Positions 35,430 to 45,095 are shown, numbered from the stretch's first letter. The stretch: 64,000 bases of DNA from Vreelandella nigrificans (GCF_002374315.1 NZ_NWUX01000023.1:1-64000), one strand, 5' to 3'. The notes: generated by a model not told the origin, from the sequence alone. Translations and numbers: made by a program.

Positions 35430-36380
35430 ATGGCGCACCTGGACGATCTGGCGTTTTTTCAGCACTTGGCTCGGGCGGGGAGTCTAACCGCGACGGCTTG
35501 TGAACTGGGGCTTTCTCTCTCGGCGGTAAGTAAGCGGCTAAAGCAGTTGGAAGCACGCCTGGGCGTTGAGCTGGCTGCCCGTACGACGCGTCGGTTAACG
35601 CTAACTGCAGAGGGCGAGCGATATTTGGCGCGTGGTGCGCTGATTTTAGATGAGCTGGATGAGTTGGAAAATTCACTGGGCGAGGGGGCCGGCCAGGCAC
35701 TTAGCGGGCGCTTGCGCGTTAACGCCACTTTTGGTTTTGGGCGTCGCCATATTGCCCCCTTGCTGTCGAGCTTTTGTGCTGAACACCCAGAGGTGGATGG
35801 GTGGTTAGAGTTGACCAATTTTCCGCTCAATTTAAGTGATCACGGCTTCGATATAGGTATTCGTATTGGTGAACCGCCAGAATCGCGCCTAGTTGCTCGG
35901 CGTATTTTAGTTAATCGACGGATACTCTGTGCATCGCCAGCCTATATCGCCGAAGCACCAGTGCTTCAAGCCCCTGGGGATTTACAGCAGCATGAGTGCT
36001 TAGTGATTCGTGAGAACGATAGCGATTTTCCACTATGGCGCTTTGAGCGAGCTGCCCCGTCTATAACTGACTCATCTATAAACGTATCGTCTGAAAAGGT
36101 GCAGTCGGTAAAGGTGAGTGGTCGCTTGGCAAGCAATGACGGAGAAGTGATTACCCGCTTAGCCTTGGATGGCCACGGTGTGATGCTGCGCTCCTGGTGG
36201 GATGTGAACGAACACCTTGCCAGTGGCGCTTTAGTTGAATTACTCCCAGGCTGGCAGGGGGTGCGGGCAGACTTTTATGCAGTGTTTGAACAGCGCCGTC
36301 ATGTGCCCGCCCGCCTGCGCGCTTTTATTGACTATATTCAGCGTGAGATGGCGGGGAGGGTATCAAGATTGCCTAATTAG
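35430..36380 (+). CDS. LysR-family regulator, DmlR-like
   Basis: This is a 316-residue LysR regulator with an N-terminal winged helix (about 1-60, S-L-T-A-T-A-C-E-L-G-L-S-L-S-A-V-S-K-R-L-K-Q-L-E) and a C-terminal effector domain of two periplasmic-binding-like lobes. The ATG at 35430 is chosen because GAGGAG lies just upstream and the DNA-binding domain then starts normally. Its divergent position to the dmlA-like gene suggests it activates that gene when D-malate or tartrate is present (inference). Its stop overlaps the convergent lipocalin stop. Confidence 0.88.
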   Translation: MAHLDDLAFFQHLARAGSLTATACELGLSLSAVSKRLKQLEARLGVELAARTTRRLTLTAEGERYLARGALILDELDELENSLGEGAGQALSGRLRVNATFGFGRRHIAPLLSSFCAEHPEVDGWLELTNFPLNLSDHGFDIGIRIGEPPESRLVARRILVNRRILCASPAYIAEAPVLQAPGDLQQHECLVIRENDSDFPLWRFERAAPSITDSSINVSSEKVQSVKVSGRLASNDGEVITRLALDGHGVMLRSWWDVNEHLASGALVELLPGWQGVRADFYAVFEQRRHVPARLRAFIDYIQREMAGRVSRLPN

Positions 36381-36949
36381 CGGCTAGGGCACGCCTCTCC
36401 TTGGGTGACATCTATCAACTCATCAGTAGGAAAATTAAGTTCGGCCGCCCGTTGGCGCAAATACTCTTCCTCAGCGCTGTCCATCTCAGGCGTACGTGAA
36501 AGAATCCATAGGTAGTTACGGTTAGGGCCTGCTACCAGCGCCCAGCGGTAGTTGTCGTCCAGCTCAAGAATATTGTAGCCACCGTAGAAGGGGCCAAAGA
36601 AGCTGACTTTCAGTCGTCCAACGTTTTCATCGTCAATAAAGTAGGCGCGTCCCTCTGCTTCCTTCCACTCTTGCTTGGCTAAATTATAGCCTCGGTTAAT
36701 GACTCTCACGCCACCATCACTACGCAGGCTGTAATCGGCGGTTACGCAGTCCAGCTCACGCTCAAATGAGTGATCTAAGCGCGCTATTTCATACCATTGG
36801 CCCAGATAACGATTAAGCTCAAAGTCGGCTACTGGCTCTGTACCGTCAGGAATGCCAGTACAACCTGCTAAAACGAGGCCGCAAAGTGCTGCTATTCCTG
36901 ATCTTGCTACAGAATAGTACAACCTGGAGTAATACACAGGTTTAAGCAT
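36377..36949 (-). CDS. blc: Blc-like outer-membrane lipocalin
   Basis: This is a bacterial lipocalin lipoprotein of 190 residues. The signal region ends in a lipobox V-L-A-G-C with the lipidated cysteine at about 30. The first conserved lipocalin motif G-Q-W-Y-E-I-A-R-L-D-H follows, then Y-F-I-D, G-G-Y-N-I-L-E-L-D and the C-terminal W-I-L-S-R-T-P. Family members bind lysophospholipids or fatty acids and respond to envelope stress. The pre-lipobox region is longer than usual, but no better start is visible. Confidence 0.9.
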   Translation of the reverse strand: MLKPVYYSRLYYSVARSGIAALCGLVLAGCTGIPDGTEPVADFELNRYLGQWYEIARLDHSFERELDCVTADYSLRSDGGVRVINRGYNLAKQEWKEAEGRAYFIDDENVGRLKVSFFGPFYGGYNILELDDNYRWALVAGPNRNYLWILSRTPEMDSAEEEYLRQRAAELNFPTDELIDVTQGEACPSR

Positions 36950-37148
36950 TGTGCTCTCCTAGTGATGGTGTCTTAAAAGCGCTAAACCTAGCAGTATCGG
37001 TGAGGATGCGCCATGGCTATGGAAGCCAAGTAGGTCGCTGGGGGAGTATGCTGAGAAGTGACTATACTTGTCACCGTCTATCCCTTGTAGTGTCCGTTCA
37101 CTATTGGCAATGCTGAAAACAAAAATACTGAAAACAAAGGAGTGTTTT

Positions 37149-37568
37149 ATGTGGCATCAGCAGGAGATCCATTTCCCCGAAATGCCCCAGGGGTTTCATC
37201 TTGTTACCGATGATATAGCTCGGGCGTTACCTTGCTTAGCAGAGTGCAGCCAAGGGCTGTTACATCTTCAGCTAATGCATACGTCTGCGTCGCTCACGCT
37301 AAATGAAAATACTGACCCTGATGTGCGCCACGATCTGGATGCCTTCATTCGCCGTTTGGTACCTGAAGGGTTGGATTACTTTCGCCATACGCTAGAAGGG
37401 CCAGATGATATGCCTGCTCATGTGGCGGCGAGCTTGTTGGGAGCTCAATTGACTCTGGCCGTACGCGATGGGCGTTTAGCGCTAGGCACTTGGCAGGGGG
37501 TATGGCTGGGTGAGCACCGTAGCCAGGGCGGGGCACGCCGGTTGCTTGCCACATTAAATGGCTGCTAG
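37149..37568 (+). CDS. YjbQ-family protein
   Basis: This small (139 residues) UPF0047/YjbQ protein has the conserved H-T-S-A-S-L-T-L-N-E-N-T-D-P-D-V motif, and near the end G-T-W-Q-G-V-W-L-G-E-H-R. Homologues show weak thiamine-phosphate synthase activity; the physiological role is unsettled. The ATG at 37149 follows AAAGGAG and the mature family start. It appears to be monocistronic. Confidence 0.9.
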   Translation: MWHQQEIHFPEMPQGFHLVTDDIARALPCLAECSQGLLHLQLMHTSASLTLNENTDPDVRHDLDAFIRRLVPEGLDYFRHTLEGPDDMPAHVAASLLGAQLTLAVRDGRLALGTWQGVWLGEHRSQGGARRLLATLNGC

Positions 37569-37680
37569 CGGCGGCAAGTGATTCTCACTGCTATTACATA
37601 AATTTGCCGATTTCCTTGCCATTTTGGTGCATCCGTGAAGAATGATGCGTCCTCACTATTTCAAAAAAGGCATGTTCGGT

Positions 37681-39129
37681 ATGGATTTTACTCTTCCTCC
37701 CCTGTTGACTGCGATGGTTGACCGCGGCAATGGGCTACTGTGGGGCAGTGTGCTGATTTATCTTTTGATCGGTGCTGGTCTCTATTTCACAGTGATGACC
37801 CGCGGTATTCAGGTGCGCTATTTTGGTCACATGTTCAAGCTGCTGCGTACCTCTCGCCAGTCTAACGGAGGGATTTCTTCGTTCCAGGCGCTTTCAACGA
37901 GTTTGGCGGCTCGGGTGGGTACCGGCAACCTTGCTGGGGTAGCCGTCGCTATTTACTTTGGCGGGCCCGGCGCGATTTTCTGGATGTGGATGACCGCCAT
38001 GGTGGGTATGGCGACCAGCTTTGTGGAGTCTACTCTGGCTCAGGCATACAAAACCGATCACGGCGATAATACCTTCCGTGGTGGTCCTGCCCGCTATATT
38101 GAGCGTGGTCTCGGTTTACGCTGGTTGGCAGTGCTGTTTTCGGTCTGTTTGATTATTGCCTTTGGATTGGCATTTAACAGCGTTCAGGCCAACTCTATTG
38201 CTCAGGCGATGGAGCAGGCCTTTGCCGTTCCCACCTGGGCCATGGGGTTGGTACTTATGGTGGTTGTGGCGCCGATTATTTTTGGTGGCTTGAAGTCCAT
38301 CGCTAAAGTAGCTGAGCTGGTCGTGCCACTTATGGCGTTGCTGTATTTGATACTGGCGCTAGTGGTTGTGGCGCTGAATATTAGTGATTTGCCTGCTGCG
38401 TTTCTCACCATTATACAAAGCGCTTTTGGCCTAGAACAGGCGGCGGGTGGCGCTATGGGCTACGCTATTTCCCAGGCCATTATGAGCGGTATTCAACGTG
38501 GTCTATTCTCCAACGAGGCGGGTATGGGGTCGGCGCCAAATGCGGCGGCAACGGCCAGTACGCGCCCCAATCATCCTGCTGCCCAGGGTTTTATCCAAAT
38601 GTTGGGTGTGTTCTTGGATACTTTGGTGATTTGTACCGCAACCGCTGCGATCATCATTATGGCCGGGCCTGAACTGTTAGCCGGTGAAGAAAATAACGGC
38701 ATACAGCTAACCCAAATGGCACTTTCCAGTCACGTGGGTGAGTGGGGTGGCATGTTTATTGCGGTGGCTATTTTGTTGTTTGCGTTTACTTCGGTAATTG
38801 CTAACTACTCTTACGGTGAATCAAATATCGAGTATTTGGCGGGGCGTCGTGCGCCTATTGCTGTGCTGATTTATCGCTTAGCGGTTCTCGGCATGATCAT
38901 GGTGGGTTCGGTGGCAAGCCTCGGTGCTATCTGGAACTTTGCCGATCTCTCTATGGGGATGATGGCCATTATCAACTTGGTGGCTATTTTGATGCTGTCA
39001 CCAATCGCCTTTGCGCTGTTTCGTGATTACGACGAGCAGCTTAAAGCAGGTAAAGAGCCGGTGTTCGATCCTGGCCGATTCCCCAAACTGGTGAATAAGG
39101 TGGACCCCAAAGCTTGGCCGAAAAAGTAA
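37681..39129 (+). CDS. Alanine/glycine:cation symporter (AGCS family)
   Basis: This is a sodium- or proton-coupled amino-acid importer with about 10-11 membrane segments and roughly 482 residues. AGCS signatures visible are S-S-F-Q-A-L-S-T-S-L-A-A-R-V-G-T-G-N-L-A-G-V-A and the P-G-A-I-F-W-M-W segment. The central Q-R-G-L-F-S-N-E-A-G-M-G-S-A-P-N-A-A motif and W-N-F-A-D near the end are also present. Starts at 37642, 37672 and 37681 are in frame; 37681 has AAGG about 10 bases upstream. Likely substrates are alanine, glycine or glutamine. A terminator follows. Confidence 0.92.
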   Translation: MDFTLPPLLTAMVDRGNGLLWGSVLIYLLIGAGLYFTVMTRGIQVRYFGHMFKLLRTSRQSNGGISSFQALSTSLAARVGTGNLAGVAVAIYFGGPGAIFWMWMTAMVGMATSFVESTLAQAYKTDHGDNTFRGGPARYIERGLGLRWLAVLFSVCLIIAFGLAFNSVQANSIAQAMEQAFAVPTWAMGLVLMVVVAPIIFGGLKSIAKVAELVVPLMALLYLILALVVVALNISDLPAAFLTIIQSAFGLEQAAGGAMGYAISQAIMSGIQRGLFSNEAGMGSAPNAAATASTRPNHPAAQGFIQMLGVFLDTLVICTATAAIIIMAGPELLAGEENNGIQLTQMALSSHVGEWGGMFIAVAILLFAFTSVIANYSYGESNIEYLAGRRAPIAVLIYRLAVLGMIMVGSVASLGAIWNFADLSMGMMAIINLVAILMLSPIAFALFRDYDEQLKAGKEPVFDPGRFPKLVNKVDPKAWPKK

Positions 39130-39154
39130 TAACCTAGACATTCTATGGTTACCC

Positions 39155-39190
39155 AGCCCCGCCCTGTGAAAGCAGAGCGGGGCTTTTTTT
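39155..39190 (+). terminator. Rho-independent terminator of the AGCS gene
   Basis: The stem GCCCCGC...GCGGGGC, with an inner CTG/CAG, is followed by TTTTTTT. Confidence 0.88.
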
Positions 39191-39307
39191 AGCAGGGCAT
39201 GATTCGATTTTGTCGAATGAAACGGGGAAAACGTTGCGCTTTTGCTTAATGAAAAGAGCCGTAGAATAGCCGCCAATACTCATTGATTACCGGCTAAGGA
39301 CTACTCT

Positions 39308-39916
39308 ATGACCACTCGAGCACTGCTAGTTACCTCTTCTATTTTAGGTGAGAATGGCCAATCCAATGCGTTAGCTAACCACTTTAAAGCCCAAGCAGAT
39401 TCTCGCTCTAGTGTGGCAGTTACCCATCGTGATGTAGTGGCCAATGCGCTGCCCCACTTGGCGATTGAGGAGCTAGGTGCTTGGCAAACTCCCGCTGAAG
39501 AGCGCAGCTCAGAGCAAAAGGCGTTAGCAGCCTACTCCGACGAACTGCTGGTTGAGCTGCGTGAGCACGACGTGTTGGTGCTTGCTGTGCCCATGTATAA
39601 TTTGGGCATACCGTCTCAATTGAAAGCATGGTTTGACCGTGTGCTGCGTGCTGGCGAAACCTTCCTCTACACTGAAAATGGCCCCCAAGGGTTAATTGAA
39701 GGTAAACGGGCAATTATTTTAGCAGCCCGTGGAGGCCTGTATGCAGGAAGCGAATTTGATAGCCAAATGCCGCATCTGAAAAGTATGTTGGGATTGATGG
39801 GGATTCGCGACGTTGAGGTCGTATTTGCCGAAGGTTTAAACATGGGAGACTCCCAACGCGATTCGGCGATTAATGAAGCATTCCAGGCAATTGATCAACT
39901 TATCGAAGCGCTTTAA
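39308..39916 (+). CDS. azoR: FMN-dependent NADH-azoreductase
   Basis: AzoR is a flavodoxin-fold FMN enzyme that reduces azo compounds and quinones with NADH. The 202-residue protein starts with the FMN-phosphate loop S-S-I-L-G-E-N-G-Q-S-N. It has P-M-Y-N-L-G-I-P-S-Q-L-K-A-W-F-D and a flavin loop A-A-R-G-G-L-Y, with F-x-Y-T-E-N-G-P-Q-G-L between them. The alkyltransferase-like gene follows 37 bp later and may be co-transcribed. Confidence 0.93.
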   Translation: MTTRALLVTSSILGENGQSNALANHFKAQADSRSSVAVTHRDVVANALPHLAIEELGAWQTPAEERSSEQKALAAYSDELLVELREHDVLVLAVPMYNLGIPSQLKAWFDRVLRAGETFLYTENGPQGLIEGKRAIILAARGGLYAGSEFDSQMPHLKSMLGLMGIRDVEVVFAEGLNMGDSQRDSAINEAFQAIDQLIEAL

Positions 39917-39953
39917 AGTGTCATAAACGTTTTGAAAACCAGTCGAGAAAGCG

Positions 39954-40253
39954 ATGCCGCGCCCAGAACTGCTCGAGCAGATTTACACCATTGTTGATCA
40001 AATTCCTCCTGGGCGGGTAACTACCTATGGGCGCATTGCGGCAATGACTGAGGGAGCTACACCACGCATGGTGGGGTCGGCCATGCGTCACTTGCCCGAT
40101 GGGCATCAACTGCCCTGGCATCGAGTGATTGCGGCATCACTAACGCTGGCTGACCACGGAGGGGCTACCCGACAGCATCAAAAGCTACGCGATGAAGGGG
40201 TAATGTTTGATGCAAAAGGCCGGGTGCCAGCCCATCTTGTCTGGCCTGATTGA
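39954..40253 (+). CDS. Alkyltransferase-like protein (MGMT family, ATL)
   Basis: This 99-residue protein matches the DNA-binding domain of O6-alkylguanine transferases. The active-site P-C-H-R is P-W-H-R at about 54-57, so it cannot accept alkyl groups. Such ATL proteins bind O6-alkylguanine and hand the lesion to nucleotide excision repair. The R-V-T-T-Y-G-R-I-A helix-turn-helix segment is intact (about 21-29). It follows azoR and is closed by a terminator at 40279. Confidence 0.9.
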   Translation: MPRPELLEQIYTIVDQIPPGRVTTYGRIAAMTEGATPRMVGSAMRHLPDGHQLPWHRVIAASLTLADHGGATRQHQKLRDEGVMFDAKGRVPAHLVWPD

Positions 40254-40278
40254 GCTAAGTGCCGCACATTAAAAGCAT

Positions 40279-40302
40279 AACGCCGCCCGAATGGGCGGCG
40301 TT
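40279..40302. terminator. Terminator between the ATL gene and the nitrilase fusion gene
   Basis: The stem AACGCCGCCC/GGGCGGCGTT with a 4-base loop lies between convergent genes. The T-rich ATTGTCTTT follows on the plus strand. Confidence 0.75.
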
Positions 40303-40326
40303 ATTGTCTTTATGATTGCCTCTACC

Positions 40327-41895
40327 TCACTCTTCCAGATTAGCCCCGGACTTCCACGACCAGTCGCGCCAGCGCAGATCAAACAGATCTTTGCGGCGAT
40401 CTTTTAGGTTGGTCACCGAGCCTTCGGCCCGCACTACTGTAAGGCGTGTTAAATCAAGGTCTGAGAAGAAAATCATCTCTGTATTCGGCGTGGTTTCTGC
40501 CAGTACTGCATCGTGGGGGAAGGCAAAGTCTGAGGGCGAGAATACTGCCGACTGGGCGTACTGGATATCCAGGTTCTCAATGGAGGGGAGGTTGCCGACA
40601 CTGCCGCAGAGTACGACATAGCACTCATTTTCAATGGCGCGAGCCTGGGCGCAGTGGCGAACACGCAGGTAGCCGTTTTTGGTGTCTGTCCAGAAGGGGA
40701 CAAATAGAATGTCCATGTCCTGATCAGCCAGCAGGCGGCCAAGTTCAGGGAACTCCACGTCGTAACAGATTAAAATGCCTACGCGGCCTGCATCGGTATC
40801 AAATACCTGCAAATTGTCGCCGCCTTCTATCACCCAGTCGCGCCGCTCTTGGGGCGTAATATGCAGTTTGAACTGCTTTTCAACTTCGCCATCACGGTGG
40901 AATAGGTAAGCTACATTGTACAGTCGGTCATCCTCGCCGACTTCAATCATGGACCCGCCAACAATGTTGATGTTGTAGGACACCGCCATTCTTGAAAGCT
41001 CGCTTTTAAAGCGCTCGGTGAAGCTCGCCAAGAAGCGAATGGCGCCCATTTGGTCCTGCTGAGCCGAACGGTCTTGTAGACCCATCAAAGGCGCATTAAA
41101 TAGCTCCGGAAATACGGCAAAATCGCTCTGGTAGTCCGAGAGCGCATCAACGAAGTATTCAATTTGCTGAAGCGCTGCCTCTACGGAAGCAAATTCACGC
41201 ATTTGCCACTGAACGGCACCCACACGGACTTGGGTTGGCCGGGTATCCAGCACGCTTTCGGCAGGCTCAAAGAGAATGTTGTTCCATTCCAGCAGAGTGG
41301 CGTAGCCGCGAGACTGCTCATCTTCCGGCAGGTACTTGCGTAACAGGCGCTTTACCTGAAAGTCATTAGCGAGTTGGAACGATAATATCGGGTCGTAAAT
41401 TTCTTTACGAGAGACCTTTTCAATGTACTCGGCAGGGGAGAGCTCTTCCGCGTGCTGGTAGTATTCAGGAATACGTCCGCCAGCCAGAATGGCGCGCAGG
41501 TTTAACGAACGGCACAGCTCTTTACGTGCTTCATACAGTCGACGGCCTAGGCGGTAACCACGGTAGTCAGGATGGATAAGCACATCCAGCCCGTACATGG
41601 CGTCGCCGTCGGAATCATTAAGAATTATTTCGCGATGGCCAATCAGGTCATCATATTTATGAGGGTTGGAGAATTCGTCGTAATCCACCTGTACGGTTAG
41701 CGCTACGCCCACTAATACACCATCGTCTTCGATGGCGATCTGGCCGTCAGGGAACTCCTGGACCAGCTTTGCGATGGTGTGCTCAGGCCAGGCGCCGCCG
41801 ATATCATGGTACACAGCGTCCATCAACGTTTTGAGCTGGCCATAGTCGTCGCTCGTCAGGTTGCGTAGGTTTAGATGCAGTTCTTCTAAGGACAT
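40327..41895 (-). CDS. GNAT acetyltransferase-nitrilase superfamily fusion protein
   Basis: The 522-residue protein has two domains. Residues about 1-200 form a GNAT fold, with acetyl-CoA-binding Y-R-G-Y-R-L-G-R-R-L-Y. Residues about 225-500 form a carbon-nitrogen hydrolase with the E-K-C triad: E in F-P-E-L-F-N (about 263), K in F-K-L-H-I-T (about 342) and C in L-I-C-Y-D-V-E-F-P-E (about 375). This bifunctional layout is a known but uncharacterised family. An amidase/acylation role on the same substrate is plausible, with no partner gene to guide it. It is monocistronic and convergent with the ATL gene. Confidence 0.9.
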   Translation of the reverse strand: MSLEELHLNLRNLTSDDYGQLKTLMDAVYHDIGGAWPEHTIAKLVQEFPDGQIAIEDDGVLVGVALTVQVDYDEFSNPHKYDDLIGHREIILNDSDGDAMYGLDVLIHPDYRGYRLGRRLYEARKELCRSLNLRAILAGGRIPEYYQHAEELSPAEYIEKVSRKEIYDPILSFQLANDFQVKRLLRKYLPEDEQSRGYATLLEWNNILFEPAESVLDTRPTQVRVGAVQWQMREFASVEAALQQIEYFVDALSDYQSDFAVFPELFNAPLMGLQDRSAQQDQMGAIRFLASFTERFKSELSRMAVSYNINIVGGSMIEVGEDDRLYNVAYLFHRDGEVEKQFKLHITPQERRDWVIEGGDNLQVFDTDAGRVGILICYDVEFPELGRLLADQDMDILFVPFWTDTKNGYLRVRHCAQARAIENECYVVLCGSVGNLPSIENLDIQYAQSAVFSPSDFAFPHDAVLAETTPNTEMIFFSDLDLTRLTVVRAEGSVTNLKDRRKDLFDLRWRDWSWKSGANLEE

Positions 41896-41938
41896 GATTC
41901 AGGGGGTCTCAGCCGTTGAGTGGAGTTAATCTATGGTA

Positions 41939-42856
41939 TCACTGCTGGATTCTGCGTGTTTTACCTACTGCTTCAGCGCGTACCAGTGGCCGCGTTAACG
42001 TCTGCGCCATTATTACTCCAGCCAAAATCAACACTCCGCCTATAAAGTGAAAGCTAGACACACGCTCTCCTAAAAATGCCATTGCAATGAGTGCACTACA
42101 CAGTGGCATTAGGTTAATAAAGATGCTTGATTGATTGGCACCAATCTGGCTCACTGCGCGCATCCATAAAAAGGTGGTGATAACTGAAGCAGGAATACCC
42201 GCGTAGAGAATTAGCCAGATATTGTGGCTATCTATCGGTGTCATTGGCCCCATTAAATAGGGTGGCAGCAGGAACAGTACCGCGAAGCATACCTGAGCAT
42301 AGAGCATCACCCAGGGGGGTAAGTTCATTGCCCACCGCTTGAGCATTACCCCATAGAGTGCATAGCATATGGCGGCGACCACCATCAACGCATCTCCATA
42401 GGCTACCTGGAGCTGCAGCAGCGACATAGGATTGCCCCGACCCAGTAGTACGGTGACTCCAATAAACGCTAGTACCCCGCCTAGCACACCGCCCATGGTT
42501 GGTGGCTCGCGTAAAATAAGTGCACTTAGCAGTACGGTTAGCAGTGGCACCATGGCGGCTAGTATGCCCATATTGGTAGCGGTTGTGGTTTCTGCTGCCA
42601 CATAAGCTAGGCCCTGCCATAACCCCATACCTAAAAGCCCTAACAGTGCCAGTTTAGGCCAGTTACGGTGAATTTCCTTGCGGTGGCGAATCACTGCAGG
42701 TAGTACAAAAGGTGTCATTACCAATAGGGCCAGTAACCAGCGCAAAAAAGCAATGCTACTGGGTGCAATAGTGCCTACGGCTAATTGGTTAATAGTCATG
42801 TTCCCTGACCAGATCAATACAGTGGCCAGCGGTGGTAAAAAATAAATCAATGGCAT
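41939..42856 (-). CDS. EamA-family (DMT) exporter
   Basis: This drug/metabolite transporter of about 305 residues has ten hydrophobic segments in two EamA halves. Each half ends with a conserved segment: A-F-I-G-V-T-V-L-L-G and G-G-V-L-I-L-A-G-V. The ATG at 42856 has AAGGGAA upstream; longer starts add an unconserved basic leader. The family exports amino acids and metabolites; the substrate is unknown. It is divergent from fadH. Confidence 0.9.
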   Translation of the reverse strand: MPLIYFLPPLATVLIWSGNMTINQLAVGTIAPSSIAFLRWLLALLVMTPFVLPAVIRHRKEIHRNWPKLALLGLLGMGLWQGLAYVAAETTTATNMGILAAMVPLLTVLLSALILREPPTMGGVLGGVLAFIGVTVLLGRGNPMSLLQLQVAYGDALMVVAAICYALYGVMLKRWAMNLPPWVMLYAQVCFAVLFLLPPYLMGPMTPIDSHNIWLILYAGIPASVITTFLWMRAVSQIGANQSSIFINLMPLCSALIAMAFLGERVSSFHFIGGVLILAGVIMAQTLTRPLVRAEAVGKTRRIQQ

Positions 42857-43073
42857 AGCACGTTCCCTTATCGTTAGCCTGTTAATGTGACGTGCTTTGT
42901 GGCGATGAGCAAGAGCTAAGACACCCCTAAAAGTAGTGATATTAAGAAGGCTAAAAGGTCTGTACGTTGCGGCAAGTATGTCATACGCTTGTTTGAATAT
43001 TTTCAGCAAGCAACTCTGTTAACTTAACAGTTCTAATAATACTGAATGACTGGCCATGTACAGGAGTACCGTG

Positions 43074-45095
43074 ATGAAACGTTCGCCCGCTTACCCCCAC
43101 CTGTTTAGCCCGCTGACTATAGGCCATTTGACGCTTCCTAACCGTGTGCTGATGGGGTCTATGCACACCAATTTGGAAGAAGCGCCAAACGGTTTTGAGC
43201 GCTTAGCTGCGTTCTATGTTGAGCGTGCCCGGGCAGGAGTTAGCCTGATCGTTACCGGTGGCATTGCCCCAAATGCTGAAGGCGCGGTTTTTCAGGGGGC
43301 TAATGCGCTGACTGAGGAATCTCAGCTGCCCGAGCACCGGCTGGTGGTCAACGCTGTGCACGAGGCAGGTGGGCACCTTTGCATGCAGATTCTCCATGCG
43401 GGTCGTTACGCCTATTCCCCTGAGCTGGTCGCGCCTTCTGCTTTACAGGCTCCCATCAACCCATTTACTCCTCGAGCGCTTTCAAGCGACGATGTGGAGC
43501 AGCAAATTGCTGATTATGTGCGCTGCGCGCAGCTTGCTCAGCAGGCAGGTTACGACGGTGTCGAGGTTATGGGGTCGGAAGGCTATCTGATCAATCAGTT
43601 TATTTGCCAACGGACCAATCAGCGCGACGATGAGTGGGGCGGCAGCTTTGAGCAGCGCATTCGCTTCCCCGTCGAAATTGTTAAGCGTATACGAGCTGCC
43701 GTGGGTGAGCGTTTCTTGGTAATTTTCCGCCTTTCGATGATTGATCTGGTAGAAGAAGGTAGCTCTTGGGAAGAGGTGGTGCAGCTTGGGAAAGCTATTG
43801 AGGCTGCTGGCGCTGATGTGATCAATACCGGCATTGGCTGGCATGAGGCACGGGTGCCGACAATTGTTACCAGCGTTCCTCGTGCTGCGTTTACCGAAGT
43901 AACTAGACGCATTAAATCAGCACTCTCGATCCCGCTGATTACGACCAATCGCATCAATATGCCCGATATTGCCGAGCGCGTACTAGCTGAAGGCCACGCG
44001 GATATGGTTTCCATGGCACGGCCATTTCTAGCCGACCCTGAGTGGGTGCGCAAAGCCGAGGCGGACTTGGCGGACGAAATTAATACCTGTATTGCCTGTA
44101 ATCAGGCCTGTTTGGACCATACCTTTATGGGCAAGCTGACCTCCTGCTTGGTGAACCCCCGCGCCTGCCACGAAACAGAATTGAGCCTTGAACCCGCGCA
44201 AATGCCTAAGCGGGTAGCCGTGGTGGGCGGTGGGCCTGCTGGTCTAGCCACGGCTGTTGCGGCAGCAAGCCGTGGACACCAAGTGGTGCTGTTTGAGCGT
44301 CGCAATGAGCTCGGTGGGCAATTTAATTATGCACGCAAGATCCCCGGCAAAGAGGAGTTCAATGAAACGCTGCGCTACTTCCACGTCATGCTGGAAAAGC
44401 ACGCTGTCGATGTACGTCTGAATACGGCGGCCAGTGCTGCAGACTTGGCTGAGTTTGACGAAGTGGTGATCGCCTCTGGCGTAACGCCGAGGGAGCTGTC
44501 GCTGCCAGGTGCTGACCACCACAGTGTACTTAGCTATGCCGAGGCGATTGAGCATCCGGAGCGTGTGGGCCAGCGTGTTGCGGTGATTGGCGCTGGAGGC
44601 ATTGGCTTTGATGTTTCCGAACTGCTTGCCCACCAGGGGCACCCAGCGATGGACCTGGCAGCTTGGTGTGATGAGTGGGGGGTCGATCTTGCTGTGGATG
44701 AGCGTGGTGGCTTGAAAGTACCTATGCCGCCAGCTTCACCCCGAGAAATCGTGATGCTTCAGCGTAAAAGTTCAAAGCCAGGTAAGAACCTGGGTAAAAC
44801 TACCGGCTGGGTGCACCGCGCATCGCTAAAACAGCGTGGTGTAAAAACGTTGACGGGCTGCGAGTATCTCAAAGTTGACGACGGCGGGCTGCATATTCGC
44901 CGTGATGGCGAGGAGCAACTGTTGGCGGTAGACACGATTGTCGTTTGCGCAGGGCAAGAGTCGGTTCGTGAGCTTATCGAGCCACTACGCCAAGCAGGCA
45001 TTCGCGTGCATGTGATTGGCGGTGCGGACGAAGCTGCTGAGCTAGATGCCAAACGTGCAATTGATCAAGGCACGCGTTTGGCAGCCTCGCTCTAA
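43074..45095 (+). CDS. fadH: 2,4-dienoyl-CoA reductase (NADPH)
   Basis: FadH reduces 2,4-dienoyl-CoA during breakdown of unsaturated fatty acids. The protein has about 673 residues. An Old Yellow Enzyme-like TIM barrel (about 1-330) has catalytic tyrosine and histidine in E-G-Y-L-I-N and W-H-E-A-R. Iron-sulfur cysteines C339, C342, C346 and C358 follow. Then come FAD and NADPH domains with V-V-G-G-G-P-A-G-L-A and V-I-G-A-G-G-I-G-F-D. AGGAG stands before GTG-ATG at 43071-43076; the ATG at 43074 is taken. Confidence 0.94.
   Translation: MKRSPAYPHLFSPLTIGHLTLPNRVLMGSMHTNLEEAPNGFERLAAFYVERARAGVSLIVTGGIAPNAEGAVFQGANALTEESQLPEHRLVVNAVHEAGGHLCMQILHAGRYAYSPELVAPSALQAPINPFTPRALSSDDVEQQIADYVRCAQLAQQAGYDGVEVMGSEGYLINQFICQRTNQRDDEWGGSFEQRIRFPVEIVKRIRAAVGERFLVIFRLSMIDLVEEGSSWEEVVQLGKAIEAAGADVINTGIGWHEARVPTIVTSVPRAAFTEVTRRIKSALSIPLITTNRINMPDIAERVLAEGHADMVSMARPFLADPEWVRKAEADLADEINTCIACNQACLDHTFMGKLTSCLVNPRACHETELSLEPAQMPKRVAVVGGGPAGLATAVAAASRGHQVVLFERRNELGGQFNYARKIPGKEEFNETLRYFHVMLEKHAVDVRLNTAASAADLAEFDEVVIASGVTPRELSLPGADHHSVLSYAEAIEHPERVGQRVAVIGAGGIGFDVSELLAHQGHPAMDLAAWCDEWGVDLAVDERGGLKVPMPPASPREIVMLQRKSSKPGKNLGKTTGWVHRASLKQRGVKTLTGCEYLKVDDGGLHIRRDGEEQLLAVDTIVVCAGQESVRELIEPLRQAGIRVHVIGGADEAAELDAKRAIDQGTRLAASL

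Noticed and set aside
37149..37568. Thiamine biosynthesis role for the YjbQ protein
   Set aside because: The activity known for the family is weak, and no thiamine genes or THI-box are nearby.
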